Shown here piece by piece: positions 1 through 8,560 of a DNA stretch of 64,000 bases (position 1 is the stretch's first letter; each line of letters starts with the position of its first letter). The position numbers and the translations under genes were made by a program. The notes under the pieces were generated by a model that saw only the letters and a list, made by a program, of their open reading frames with translations, had not been told where the DNA came from and searched no databases. The stretch is from an uncultured Dehalococcoidia bacterium (GTDB taxonomy: Bacteria; Chloroflexota; Dehalococcoidia; Lucifugimonadales; UBA3495): assembly GCA_958296385.1 (NCBI GenBank), contig OY282494.1, forward strand, positions 1,959,537 to 2,023,536. Direction: 5' to 3'.

Positions 1-1433
1 TCAACCAGCTTGGCGGTAAAGTCGGTGTCGGCCGCCGAGGTGGAGGCGTACAGAGTGAGGGTAACCGGGCCGGTGACTTCTATATCCCCGGCCAGCGGGG
101 GGGTGGTGTAGCAGAGGACGTCGCTGCGGGATTCCAGCCCCTGCTGGTCGTAAGCGCCGCCGGGGACGAAAGAGGGGCCGCAGCACAGTGGGCCGCCCCG
201 GGTCGGCACCGGGTCTTGCGGGTTATAGAGGAAAACGTCGGGGGTCGCGTCATCATCCGGGGCGGCGGTGGACAGGCTGCCATCGCCGGCGGCGGTGTTG
301 GCCCGGCCGCTGCTGTGGAGGTAATAGTCGGTGTACTGCGTGCGGGCCAGGGGCCATTCCTGCTCGTCGCGCCAGCGGTTGGCGCCCATCACAAAGATGC
401 GCACCGGCGGGTCGGCGTCGGCGCCGTTGGGCGCGTCTTTGAGCCAGTAGTCAAACCAGCGCAGCTGCGCGCCGTCGGTATCAATGGCCGCGCCGGACGC
501 CGCCAGTCCAAAGAAGTAGTCGCCGGAAGTCTCGCCAAAAGGCCCGTGATGCCACGGGCCGACGATGAGCTGCTGGCCATTCCGCGCCGCAGCGTCGGCG
601 GCCTGCTGGCGCATACCGGCGAAGTTGCGCAGGGTGCCGAGCAGAAAAATGTCGTGCCAGCCGCCCATGTGCAGCGCCGGCGTCGTTACGCGGGCGTAGT
701 GGTCGGAGATGCGCCAGCGCCGCCAGTAATCGTCGCTGGACGAATGGCGAATCCAGTCGTAAAAGTAGCCGGCCAGGGGTTCTTTAAGATGGGGCAGCTC
801 CACGATGGGCTGGTGGCGCATGGTGCAGTCCAGCTGATTGAAAGCGTCCAGCAGGGCCTCCCGCGTTCCGTCGGGCAAGTCGTGGCGGCTGCTGATGGCG
901 CCGAGATTGGCCATGGTGAGCTGGCGCATCGTCCAGGACAGGGCAAAGCCCCAGGCCAGCGCGCCGCCCTGGTAAGTCCAGCCCTCGTAGTAATCCGACG
1001 CCGTGATGCCGGGCGCAATGGCGGTCAGCGCCGGCGGGTTGGCGATGGCGCAGAGCCATTGGGTTGCGCCCACGTAAGAGCGGCCAAACATCCCCGTCCG
1101 GCCGGCGCTCCACGGCTGGGCGGCGCACCACTGCACGGTGTCGTAGCCGTCGTTAGACTCGTCAAGGAAAGGATAGAACTCGCCCTCGGAGGCGTAGCGT
1201 CCGCGCGTATCCTGCACCACCACCGCGTAGCCGTGGGAGGCGGCGCGCATCACGTCCAGGCTGCCGGTGCGCCCCTGGGATTTGTCGTAAGGGGTGCGTT
1301 GCAGCAGCACGGGAACGGGCGCGTCGGTATCGGGGCGGTACACGTCGGCGTACAGCGTAACGCCATCGCGCATCACAACCGGCACGCCAAACTCACTGCG
1401 GATAGCGGTGTAAGGGCCCATCAAATCTGGCAT
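1..1433 (-). CDS. CocE/NonD-family alpha/beta hydrolase (3' end beyond window)
   Basis: A reading frame on the minus strand starts at ATG 1433-1431 behind a GGGAGGTGAG ribosome site and stays open to the window edge, giving at least 477 residues. The N-terminal half is an alpha/beta hydrolase: a DGVxLxADVYRP start, the RTPYDK and QDTRGRYAS motifs, and the nucleophile elbow GRSYVG with Ser at about residue 119. The last visible stretch (VTLTLYASTSAADTDFTAKL) matches the C-terminal jelly-roll domain of X-Pro dipeptidyl peptidase/CocE proteins. Family members are serine hydrolases acting on acyl esters or peptides; the substrate here is unknown. The usual length is 550-650 residues, so the C-terminus is outside the window. 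Confidence 0.88.
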   Translation of the reverse strand, partial: MPDLMGPYTAIRSEFGVPVVMRDGVTLYADVYRPDTDAPVPVLLQRTPYDKSQGRTGSLDVMRAASHGYAVVVQDTRGRYASEGEFYPFLDESNDGYDTVQWCAAQPWSAGRTGMFGRSYVGATQWLCAIANPPALTAIAPGITASDYYEGWTYQGGALAWGFALSWTMRQLTMANLGAISSRHDLPDGTREALLDAFNQLDCTMRHQPIVELPHLKEPLAGYFYDWIRHSSSDDYWRRWRISDHYARVTTPALHMGGWHDIFLLGTLRNFAGMRQQAADAAARNGQQLIVGPWHHGPFGETSGDYFFGLAASGAAIDTDGAQLRWFDYWLKDAPNGADADPPVRIFVMGANRWRDEQEWPLARTQYTDYYLHSSGRANTAAGDGSLSTAAPDDDATPDVFLYNPQDPVPTRGGPLCCGPSFVPGGAYDQQGLESRSDVLCYTTPPLAGDIEVTGPVTLTLYASTSAADTDFTAKLV

Positions 1434-1585
1434 AACGCTCACCTCCCGGATGGCTGCGGTGATTATACACTGCGGCGGCGCCTGGGGCGCCCGGAATGGC
1501 GGCGGGCTGGTGTCGGTGATACACTAGCGACTGGTTTGAGATTGACGGCTGGTTTGAGATTGACGCTTTGCGGGAGGCGATGGCG

Positions 1586-2437
1586 ATGGCTATGGACGTG
1601 GTTGACAAGGTTGCGCTGATACGGCGGCTGTCGGGGGATATACACCGGCGGCTGGCCGCGGGGACGGCGGCGGCGCTGGATGGGCCGTCGGCCTGCTCGG
1701 AGTGGGACGTGGGGACGGTGGCGGCGCATCTGGCCGGCGGCGCGGTTCGCCAGCGGGAGGCGATGCTGCGGGGGTTGGCCGGCGAGGGCGGGCCGCCGGA
1801 CGACGGAGCGCCGTCCACGCCGGACCAGGTGCAGCAGTCCAACGCCGTCAACAACGTGCAGATGCGCGCCGAGCTGGGCGATGGCCTGCTGGACAATTTT
1901 CAGCAGCGCTATCAGGAGCTGGACGAGCTGCTGCGGGGGTGGAGCGACTGGTCAATCGGCTGCTGGCACCGGCGCCGGGGCACGATGCCGGCCGGCAGCT
2001 ACGTTGACCTGCGTATCCAGGAGCTGGTCATCCACGATTGGGATATGCGCTCCGGCGGCACCGGCGCGGGGGAGCTGGACGCGGAGGGCGCCCGCGCGCT
2101 GCTGCCGGCCTCGGAGATGTGGCACGAACTTTGCTTTCGCCCTACCGCCGCGCTGACTACGCCGGTGGTGTATCGTTTTGAGATTGGCGACGACGGGGCC
2201 GACCTGCGCCACGACGTGGTGGTTACGGGGGATGCTTACTCGATTGAACCCTGCTCTGCTGACCGCCGGCCGGAGCTGACCGTGCGGTGCGATGCCGGAA
2301 CTTACCTGCTTTGCCTGTACAACCGGGTGGACTGGAACGCGGCGAAACGGGCGGGCCGGCTGCGGGTTTCGCAAACCGCCGACACCATCGCCCACGTTGC
2401 CCTGCGCAACTTTGGCCGCTGGTTTGGCGGGCTGTGA
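1586..2437 (+). CDS. MDMPI/DinB-like (TIGR03083-type) protein, copy 1
   Basis: The protein has about 283 residues. The N-terminal four-helix region carries the pattern of the mycothiol-dependent maleylpyruvate isomerase N-domain (SACSEWDVGTVAAHLAGG, later RIQELVIHDWDMRSG). A C-terminal SCP2-like part follows (LTVRCDAGTYLLCLYNR). The family is thought to bind a metal with three His and to act in thiol-dependent chemistry, but most members are uncharacterised. Three in-frame ATGs lie close together (1580, 1586, 1592). The GGGAGG at 1572-1577 is best spaced for 1586. The gene is followed at short distance by a paralogue on the same strand, so this looks like a tandem duplication. Function beyond the family is not inferable. 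Confidence 0.8.
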   Translation: MAMDVVDKVALIRRLSGDIHRRLAAGTAAALDGPSACSEWDVGTVAAHLAGGAVRQREAMLRGLAGEGGPPDDGAPSTPDQVQQSNAVNNVQMRAELGDGLLDNFQQRYQELDELLRGWSDWSIGCWHRRRGTMPAGSYVDLRIQELVIHDWDMRSGGTGAGELDAEGARALLPASEMWHELCFRPTAALTTPVVYRFEIGDDGADLRHDVVVTGDAYSIEPCSADRRPELTVRCDAGTYLLCLYNRVDWNAAKRAGRLRVSQTADTIAHVALRNFGRWFGGL

Positions 2438-2491
2438 GGCGGGCGATTTACCGGATGAACCGATAAGCAAGATGCGTTGGAGATGACTGCG

Positions 2492-3358
2492 ATGACGTCG
2501 TATGACGAGGCAACTATACAGGGCGAGGTGCGGGTTATCGGCACGCTGGCGATGGGGCTGTACGAGTTTCTGGCCGGCTTGACCGATGGCGATTTGGCCC
2601 GTCAATCAGCTTGCGACGCCTGGACGGTGCGGCACGTGGCCGGGCATCTGGCCAACCGCGCGGAACGGCAGATTGCCAGCATGACGCGGGGGCGCACCGG
2701 CGACTCCGGGCCGCCGGCCGGGTTCAGCGCGCCATCGGACAACATGGCGATGTCGGCGGCCAACGCCGATGCCGACATTGCCTACGCCGACGGGCTGGGC
2801 GATGCGCTGCTGCCGACTTACGAGGCGCAGTACCGCGCGCTGCACGGGCTGCTGTCCGGGTTCAGCGGCGCCGACTGGCATTGCGACTGCTGGCACCCGC
2901 GCCGGGGCACGATGACGGCGCGGGAGTACGTCAGCCAGCGCATCCAGGAGCTGGCCGTCCACGATTGGGACATCCGCAGCGCGTTTGACGCCGACGCCGC
3001 GCTGCATCCGGATGCGCAGCCGGTGCTGCTGGGGATGACGGCCCACTGGCTGCGGGCCGCCTACCGCCCCGGCGACGACCCGCCGCAGGACGCCATCCGC
3101 TACCGCTTTGAGCTGTCCGATGCGCCGGCCGCGTCCGTGGACGTGCTGGTAAATCCCGACGGCGTAACCGTAGGCAACACCCGGCACGCCGACGCAGCGG
3201 ACATTGATCTGGCGGTATCTTGCGATGCCAACACCTACCTGCTGCTGGCCTACGGGCGGCTGGACGCCAGCGCCGCGCAGGCAGCTAACCGACTGCGGAT
3301 AACCGACGGGCCGGAGAGCCTGCTGGGGCGGTTCACCGGGTGGATGGCGGGGTTTTAG
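2492..3358 (+). CDS. MDMPI/DinB-like (TIGR03083-type) protein, copy 2
   Basis: This is a paralogue of the gene just upstream, about 288 residues. It repeats the same signposts in the same order: SACDAWTVRHVAGHLANR near the N-terminus, CWHPRRGTM, RIQELAVHDWDIRSAF mid-protein, and LAVSCDANTYLLLAYGRLD in the C-terminal domain. ATG 2492 is preferred because GGAG lies 9 bases upstream; an ATG at 2483 and a TTG at 2477 are possible but badly spaced. The two copies are separated by only about 50 bases and are probably co-transcribed. The family is a putative thiol-dependent isomerase/transferase; the substrate is unknown. Confidence 0.8.
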   Translation: MTSYDEATIQGEVRVIGTLAMGLYEFLAGLTDGDLARQSACDAWTVRHVAGHLANRAERQIASMTRGRTGDSGPPAGFSAPSDNMAMSAANADADIAYADGLGDALLPTYEAQYRALHGLLSGFSGADWHCDCWHPRRGTMTAREYVSQRIQELAVHDWDIRSAFDADAALHPDAQPVLLGMTAHWLRAAYRPGDDPPQDAIRYRFELSDAPAASVDVLVNPDGVTVGNTRHADAADIDLAVSCDANTYLLLAYGRLDASAAQAANRLRITDGPESLLGRFTGWMAGF

Positions 3359-3362
3359 GGGG

Positions 3363-3785
3363 TTACGGCGTTTGCCACGGATTGGCGATGGCAATGCCCA
3401 ACCCCTCAAAATGCCGGACGTTGCGCGTAGCAATCGCCATATCGTTAGCTCTGGCGATACCGGCGATTAGCGCATCGCCCAAGTCGGGGAAACCTCCGGA
3501 ACTTTGCACTTGGGCCCGGTAACGCGCAGCCCATTCCGCCCCGGCTCGATCCAGCGGCAATATGCGGTTGCGATAATCGAAAAGAATACCGTCAACCAGC
3601 GCGCGCAGTTGGTTGCGGCGGCGGTCGTAGGGCAGCAGTTCTACGCCGTACTCCAGCTCGTGCACTACAACCGACGGTATCCAAAAATCGTCATCACTGC
3701 CATTCAGGAACGCTGCGACGCGCGGGTCTGGCGCTTGTTTCGTCGCTTCGGACACCACGTTGGTATCAAGGACATAGGTGGTCAT
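3363..3785 (-). CDS. vapC: VapC-type PIN-domain toxin
   Basis: The 140-residue PIN domain begins YVLDTNVVSE, with the first catalytic Asp at residue 7. The conserved Glu is in VVHELEYGVELL and the second Asp cluster in FPDLGDALIAGIA, followed by ATRNVRHFEGLG. PIN toxins are Mg-dependent ribonucleases that cleave tRNA or rRNA. The start ATG overlaps the stop of the upstream antitoxin gene by four bases (ATGA), the usual arrangement for translational coupling in VapBC pairs. All acidic residues expected for activity appear to be present, so the toxin looks intact. Confidence 0.93.
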   Translation of the reverse strand: MTTYVLDTNVVSEATKQAPDPRVAAFLNGSDDDFWIPSVVVHELEYGVELLPYDRRRNQLRALVDGILFDYRNRILPLDRAGAEWAARYRAQVQSSGGFPDLGDALIAGIARANDMAIATRNVRHFEGLGIAIANPWQTP

Positions 3786-4054
3786 GCGTCGCTGCTGGGG
3801 TCCGGGCGGTACTTGCGTTCGTACTCAATGTCTTTCTGAATCACCAGGTTCGTGCCGCGCGGCGCATTCTGAACCAGCCACTGGCCCAGGGGCAGCTGAT
3901 TAGGGTCGGGCAGGGGTTCGGACGTTAGCGTTACGATGGACGTCTCCGTTTCAATGCGCTGGGGCCCCTCCGTTTCGGCAAGGTGGAGGATGCGGGGCAG
4001 GTTTGATTGCGCCTCGGTGATGGTCCAGACGCGGGAGGGTTTTGCGGGTGTCAT
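3782..4054 (-). CDS. Phd/YefM-like antitoxin of the VapBC pair
   Basis: This 90-residue protein has the antitoxin N-terminal fold signature (VWTITEAQSNLPRILHLAETEGPQRI) that forms the DNA-binding part in Phd/YefM proteins. A C-terminal tail rich in charged residues (NLVIQKDIEYERKYRPDPSS) would wrap the toxin. A strong GGAGG site lies 8 bases before ATG 4054. It is the first gene of the two-gene operon and overlaps the PIN toxin by four bases. It is expected to repress its own promoter. Confidence 0.85.
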   Translation of the reverse strand: MTPAKPSRVWTITEAQSNLPRILHLAETEGPQRIETETSIVTLTSEPLPDPNQLPLGQWLVQNAPRGTNLVIQKDIEYERKYRPDPSSDA

Positions 4055-4103
4055 GGCTGGGCCTCCGGATAGGGCAGATGAATGGCAGGGTAGGGTACCG
4101 TTC

Positions 4104-4132
4104 AGTATAGGTTAGCCGCCTGGATTAGCCAA
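4104..4132 (-). promoter_or_regulatory. Promoter of the vapBC operon
   Basis: On the minus strand there is TTGGCT (4132-4127), a 17-base spacer, and TATACT (4109-4104). This places transcription start near 4097, about 40 bases ahead of the antitoxin ATG. Both boxes are close to the sigma-70 consensus. Confidence 0.6.
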
Positions 4133-4200
4133 GCCGGGCATACCCCGGAAACGCTGGCGCAACGATGCAACCGGCGCAGTTTGGCAGAGGGTGCCGGGGT

Positions 4201-5259
4201 TTAGGGGTTGGGTTGTTTGCGCCGTTGGCGGGCGCGTAGTCCTAGTTTGGCGGCGAGGCCGGGGAGTATCAGGCCGGCTACCAGCAGGAGGCTGGGGTCT
4301 ATTGCGGTGGCGTTGGGCGAGGGGGTGAAGCAGCCTACTCCGCCGGTTACGCCTACTTCGGGGGTGGCCGGTGCGGCGGGGGCGGGCGGTGCTACTGCGG
4401 TCGGTGCCGGGGGGGGCGGGGGGGCTATTGCTACTGCTACCACCGGCTGGGGTGGGGAGGTGGGCAGGGGTTCTACCCGGTTGGCGTTGCCGATGGCGCC
4501 GGCTTTGACTTTTATCTGTACGTCGCGGGTCAGGTGCAGTATTTCGGAGGTGCCGGCGTAGGTCCATTCCATGCGGCCCTCCAGTCGGAAAGTGCCGGAG
4601 TGGTTGGGGTAGGCGGTTACTTCGATGAAACGCTGCTCGCCGGTGGCAACGTTGTAGTTGGCGCTGCACAGGCCGCTGCACTTGTCGGCGAAACCCTCTC
4701 CGTCCATTGACCAGCCGGAGGGGAGGTCTAAAATCAGGCGGGTCAGCATATCCGGCTTGCCCAGCGAGTTGACGATGGAGAAGCTGAGCACGGCGCGCTC
4801 GTCCACCGATATATCGGTGTGGCTGCTGTGCAGGTCGATGCAGGGCTCGCCGGGGCCGCAGTTGATGAATATGGCGCCGCCGGGGGCCTCCTGCGGGACT
4901 ACGGGAACCGGCGTGGATGTGGGCGCCGGCGTGTTGGTGGGTAGCGGCGTAGGGGTGGGAACCGGAGAATTGGTGGGCAGCGGCGTGTTGGTAGGTTCGG
5001 GCGTCCAGGTTGGCCCCGGCGTCCAGGTTGGCTCCGGCGTGATGGTGGGCGTGGGCGTCGGCGATGGCGTGGGCGGCACCGGGGTAGCGGTCGGTTCCGG
5101 CGTGGCGGTGGGAACCGGCGTCGGTGTGCCGTCCTGCGCCGATGCTCCCGGAGCGCCGGCCAGGGCCCAGAGCAGGCATCCGGCCACTATCATCAAGGTT
5201 ATCGCCGACAGCGCTATGGCGCGGCGGGAAGCTATACTGCTCATCTGAAAATTGCTCAT
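4201..5259 (-). CDS. Secreted Pro/Thr-stalk protein with C-terminal membrane anchor
   Basis: The protein has about 352 residues. After a short polar N-terminus comes a signal sequence ([27 protein letters not shown]). A long low-complexity stalk of [18 protein letters not shown] repeats follows, then one folded domain beginning [13 protein letters not shown] with paired cysteines ([11 protein letters not shown]). A second Pro-rich stretch leads to a C-terminal hydrophobic helix ([18 protein letters not shown]) and a basic tail. The folded domain is clearly related to the last domain of the neighbouring 5353-7650 gene (CVALHSSRTSI, GWSLEAGDF). ATG 5259 is chosen because AGGTGA sits 8 bases upstream; 5244 is an alternative. 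It is probably displayed on the cell surface; the ligand is unknown. Confidence 0.78.
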   Translation of the reverse strand: MSNFQMSSIASRRAIALSAITLMIVAGCLLWALAGAPGASAQDGTPTPVPTATPEPTATPVPPTPSPTPTPTITPEPTWTPGPTWTPEPTNTPLPTNSPVPTPTPLPTNTPAPTSTPVPVVPQEAPGGAIFINCGPGEPCIDLHSSHTDISVDERAVLSFSIVNSLGKPDMLTRLILDLPSGWSMDGEGFADKCSGLCSANYNVATGEQRFIEVTAYPNHSGTFRLEGRMEWTYAGTSEILHLTRDVQIKVKAGAIGNANRVEPLPTSPPQPVVAVAIAPPPPPAPTAVAPPAPAAPATPEVGVTGGVGCFTPSPNATAIDPSLLLVAGLILPGLAAKLGLRARQRRKQPNP

Positions 5260-5352
5260 TTGTATTGTCACCTTTCCTGCGGCTACACTACCAGCGGGGC
5301 GAACCAATGTCAAAGTGGGCATTCGTGATTATTTGTGCGTGGTGCGCTTTGG

Positions 5353-7650
5353 CTAAGAGCCTGATATGGGGCGGGGCGGTTCCTGATCCATCAGCCGTCG
5401 GTGCTCTTCTTCAAGCAGGATGGCGCGTTTCTCGGCTTCCAGCGCGCGGATTTCCGCTTCAAGGGCGCGTGTGCGGTGCGAATCCCGGCCACGGAAGGCC
5501 ATCAAAATCAACCCCGCAAACAATAAAATAATTACCGCCCCCACCGCTAAAACTCGCCAATCCTGCCAAAGGGGCATCGCTGCTACGGGTGGTGCGGGCG
5601 TGTTTTGCTCTGGAGCTGGGGCTGTGACTCCCGAACCGGCGATTGGCGCTGTGGGTGCGATAACGGCGGCGACGGGCGGCGGCGTATTGGTCGGCTGGCG
5701 GAAGTCGGCTATAACTTGTTCCGATGCCGCCCCTACGGTTATGGGGATTTGGATCTCATAAGTTTCAGCACGGCCCCGGTCGTCGTAGAAGTGCTCCACC
5801 CGTCCAGTAAAAACGGAATCCCTTGGTTCACTATTCGGAGCGTTGGGAGAAGCCAGTATTCGGATTTCCTGATTGTCCCCAGGAGATATCAAGTGCCTGC
5901 TGGCACATAGCCCGCTGCTGCAATTGGCGTCAAAGTCGCCGGCTTCCAGTGACCAGCCGCTGGGTATCTCCAGCGACAAGTTGACGGTCAGCCGGTTACG
6001 CGAGAGCGGATTACGCATCGTCAGGGTTAATTCCGCGATTTCACCGAATATGATGCTGGTTCGGCTACTGTGCAGCGCCACGCAAGGTTCGTCTTCGAGG
6101 CATTCCAGCTCCAGGGATGTTGCAATGTTTTCGCTGCCATTGGTTTCCGAGGGGGCCAAAAACCGCACTGTTCCGGCGTGGGTTTGCTGCGGCGCCAGGT
6201 CGGAAGTTTCGTCGCTGGCTACGGCCACTGCTACAACCGCGTTTGTGCCGGCGGCCAGTACGCCTTTATCCGGAGTGACCGTTAGCCATTGGGGACTGGT
6301 AGTCACCCAGACGCATTCTTGCCGGTGCGGGGCATTGGCAATTGCTATATTTGCGTTTTCGGGGATGACTTTGCCATTGGGGTAGCGTTTGAAATCCAGC
6401 TGCTCAATCACGCCGACGGCGAACTTGCAGGGCAGAGGCCCGACCGTCAAGTTTATGGTTATGGAGTTATCGCTCCCGGTTCCGCCGGCGTTGAATGTTA
6501 TCGTATCGCTATATTCGCCGGGCGTTTTGGAATTGGCATTCTCTCTTATCGTGACTTCGATTGGCGTTCCGCCGTTTGGCGGTATGTCTCCGGTGTCGGG
6601 GGCGATGTCGATCCAACCTCCCGGCGTGGTGTGCCACTGGCAGGTCGCGCCCCCGGTGTTTTTGAGCAGCAATCTGACGACGTCGGGTTCGAATGGGCCG
6701 CCTTGTGGCCCCCTCACGTCAAAGGCGACTTTTGTGCTATCCAACCGCAGGTTGCAGGGAGGAGGCTCGATGTCGAGTTGGCCGCCGATGGAACTGTTAA
6801 TCAGTTCTCCCGAAAATCGGATGTTGGCTTGGTGTCCGTTTCTTGCCGGCAGCGTACTGGCTGCATCGTTGACCCGGGCTCGCAGAAATTGCTGCCGGCC
6901 GCCTGGCAGCACGCCATTGCTCGGTTCAACGCTCAGCCATTTGACATCCGGGCTAAGTTGCCATGTACAGTCACCGGCATTATCACGGTTACTTATAGTT
7001 ATGGTTAGCGGTTCAATTGAACTGGGGTCTTGCCCTTGCTTCATAGTGTAACGGAGGTACGTGTTTTCCACGTGGAAGCGGCAGGGTTCGCGCACGTGCA
7101 GGTTAACGTACAGGGAATTGGGGCCTCCAATTTTACCGGCGGATACTTGGAATCTAATTACGGCCTGGTGGTGGCCGGCTGGCAGTTCTCTGGCACGGTC
7201 GTTAATGGTGAAGTGGACGCCCTCGTGGATGTCATCGGGGGGCACGGTGCCGCTGTTTTGGTACATGGAAATCCAGGGCACGTTTGGCGTCGCGGTCCAA
7301 CGACACTCGGCAGTTCCATACAGGTTCACAGCGTCAAAGCTGCCGTCTATTGCGGGGTTCACCGGCCTGAAATCGGATTTGGCTACCGTTCCGGTGAATT
7401 GCATAGGGTTGTGCCGGCCCCGGCCTGCGCCATTAGCGCCAGTTGCTATGAGGAACTGACACATGGGGGGCTTTGGCGTCCGCGTAGGCTGGGGGGTGTT
7501 AGTAGGTACAGGGGGCATTGTCGGGGGACCTTGGGCCCGGGCTGTCCGTTGCAGGGTTGGGGATAGCGCAGCGAACGTGGCCATCATTGCGATGACGGCC
7601 AGGGCGGCCAGGAAAGTTAGTGCGATGTATTTTACGCTTTGGTTGTTCAT
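5353..7650 (-). CDS. Surface protein with tandem BACON/Ig-like domains, membrane anchor and coiled-coil tail
   Basis: The protein has 765 residues: a signal sequence at about 8-40, a short PTNTPQPTRTP stalk, then four to five beta-sandwich repeats. Each repeat has a C-x-W core (CRWTATPNVPWISM, CTWQLSPDVKWLSV, CQWHTTPGGWIDI, CVWVTTSPQWLTV) followed by a GxLPxGG-type turn. This is the pattern of BACON/Ig-like modules that often bind carbohydrate or mucin. A CVALHSS domain shared with the downstream gene follows. Near residues 685-715 is a transmembrane helix, then a short helical tail (ALEAEIRALEAEKRAILLE) that should lie in the cytoplasm. The domain names are pattern recognition only. An adhesin or scaffold role is inferred. 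Confidence 0.75.
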   Translation of the reverse strand: MNNQSVKYIALTFLAALAVIAMMATFAALSPTLQRTARAQGPPTMPPVPTNTPQPTRTPKPPMCQFLIATGANGAGRGRHNPMQFTGTVAKSDFRPVNPAIDGSFDAVNLYGTAECRWTATPNVPWISMYQNSGTVPPDDIHEGVHFTINDRARELPAGHHQAVIRFQVSAGKIGGPNSLYVNLHVREPCRFHVENTYLRYTMKQGQDPSSIEPLTITISNRDNAGDCTWQLSPDVKWLSVEPSNGVLPGGRQQFLRARVNDAASTLPARNGHQANIRFSGELINSSIGGQLDIEPPPCNLRLDSTKVAFDVRGPQGGPFEPDVVRLLLKNTGGATCQWHTTPGGWIDIAPDTGDIPPNGGTPIEVTIRENANSKTPGEYSDTITFNAGGTGSDNSITINLTVGPLPCKFAVGVIEQLDFKRYPNGKVIPENANIAIANAPHRQECVWVTTSPQWLTVTPDKGVLAAGTNAVVAVAVASDETSDLAPQQTHAGTVRFLAPSETNGSENIATSLELECLEDEPCVALHSSRTSIIFGEIAELTLTMRNPLSRNRLTVNLSLEIPSGWSLEAGDFDANCSSGLCASRHLISPGDNQEIRILASPNAPNSEPRDSVFTGRVEHFYDDRGRAETYEIQIPITVGAASEQVIADFRQPTNTPPPVAAVIAPTAPIAGSGVTAPAPEQNTPAPPVAAMPLWQDWRVLAVGAVIILLFAGLILMAFRGRDSHRTRALEAEIRALEAEKRAILLEEEHRRLMDQEPPRPISGS

Positions 7651-7770
7651 TGGGCTTTGGCGCTATTTACGGCCAGCGGTGGGATTGTAGCCTTACCCTG
7701 GCGGTTGCCGGATTGGGTGGGCGTCTGCATTATATGATATGCGGGCTGGTGTGGCACGGCGCGGCGGCAA
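7560..7770 (-). repeat. Duplicated promoter + signal-peptide segment, copy 1
   Basis: This stretch and 10749-10965 are near-identical over about 210 bases. They cover the upstream region, the promoter, the start codon and the first 35-40 codons of the two stalked surface genes. Differences are scattered single bases, so the duplication is recent or maintained by gene conversion. The similarity ends on the far side just beyond the -35 box. Confidence 0.85.
7729..7757 (-). promoter_or_regulatory. Promoter of the BACON-like surface gene
   Basis: The minus strand carries GTGCCA (7757-7752), a 17-base spacer and a perfect TATAAT (7734-7729), about 75 bases ahead of the ATG. The identical arrangement is repeated at 10921-10949, which supports its use as a promoter. 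Confidence 0.65.
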
Positions 7771-7847
7771 GCGGCGGCCACGGGGCGCAACGCCGGTCAT
7801 CTAGCGCGTTATGCGCGGCTTTTACCCATCCGCTGGGTGGGGGGGGG

Positions 7848-7886
7848 TCAGGGGTTGGGTTGTTTGCGCCGGTGCCGGGCGCGTAG
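7848..7886 (-). pseudogene. Fossil C-terminus of a stalked surface protein
   Basis: These 13 minus-strand codons read LRARHRRKQPNP followed by a stop. The intact gene ending at 4201 finishes [12 protein letters not shown], so this is almost certainly the last scrap of another copy of that gene. Upstream of it the reading frame quickly stops resembling the family. It shows that the stalk-gene array was once longer and has been cut by recombination. The rest of the 7651-8056 gap holds only the promoter segment and no convincing gene. Confidence 0.65.
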
Positions 7887-8056
7887 TCGCCAACGGCCAG
7901 CAACCTTGCGTGTTGGCCGGGCGGCGTGATATGTTGCTGGCGCGGTTGGTAAGCGGGCGGGTTGTGGTAACCACCCAGGGTTTGCCCGGCGTTGGGCCGG
8001 GGTGATATTCTATTGATGATAGAGTGGATTAGCGACAGATTGCAGATAAAGGGACT

Positions 8057-8560
8057 ATGACAACCGACCGCCTGCTAACCGAACGTGACGAGGAGGAGTT
8101 GCTGTCAATAGCCTACGTCCACGCAGTAGCGACGCGGGCCGGCTACGTTACCGCCACCCCCGAGAAGGACTTGGACGGCGTCGATATGCGCATCCATGCT
8201 GGCGGGGGTATGCGGCCTGCCCTCGATCTCCAGCTGAAAGCAACTATCAATCTACGCGAAGCCGGCGACGAAAGGGTCAGCTTTCCTCTGCCACTCCGTA
8301 ATTACAACTTTTTACGCATTGCAGCCCAAACGCCCCGTCTGCTCGTGGTGCTTGATTTGCCGAAAGACCGGGAACGATGGATGACCGTTACGGAGGACGA
8401 ACTGATTATACGGCACCGGGCCTACTGGATGAATCTACGCGGGTGGGATGAAACCGACAATACGGCGAGCGTCACCGTCCGGATTCCAAAGCGTAACAGG
8501 CTTAACGTTGACAGCTTGCGGGCGTTGATGGAGCAGTCAAGGAACGGGAAAATCCTATGA
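8057..8560 (+). CDS. DUF4365-like putative nuclease-fold protein
   Basis: The protein has 167 residues. It opens with an ExExLLSIAYVHAVATRAGY helix typical of DUF4365 proteins. A D-x13-D-x-Q-x-K arrangement follows (Asp43 in LDGVDMRI; LDLQLKAT with Gln59 and Lys61), resembling a PD-(D/E)xK nuclease core. DUF4365 domains often occur in defence loci. The stop codon overlaps the start of the next gene by four bases (ATGA), so the two products are probably made together. It sits upstream of a type I restriction relic. Nuclease activity is inferred from the motif only. Confidence 0.7.
   Translation: MTTDRLLTERDEEELLSIAYVHAVATRAGYVTATPEKDLDGVDMRIHAGGGMRPALDLQLKATINLREAGDERVSFPLPLRNYNFLRIAAQTPRLLVVLDLPKDRERWMTVTEDELIIRHRAYWMNLRGWDETDNTASVTVRIPKRNRLNVDSLRALMEQSRNGKIL

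Noticed and set aside
216-1619. Long plus-strand open frame (467 codons) over the left-edge gene
   Set aside because: It is the antisense shadow of the CocE-type hydrolase; its product is Gly/Arg/Val-rich with no domain pattern, while the minus frame has a full alpha/beta-hydrolase motif set.
4112-5179. Alternative minus-strand frame of 355 codons
   Set aside because: It is a His/Arg/Pro-rich out-of-frame reading of the Pro/Thr stalk gene that lacks the signal peptide and anchor seen in the correct frame.
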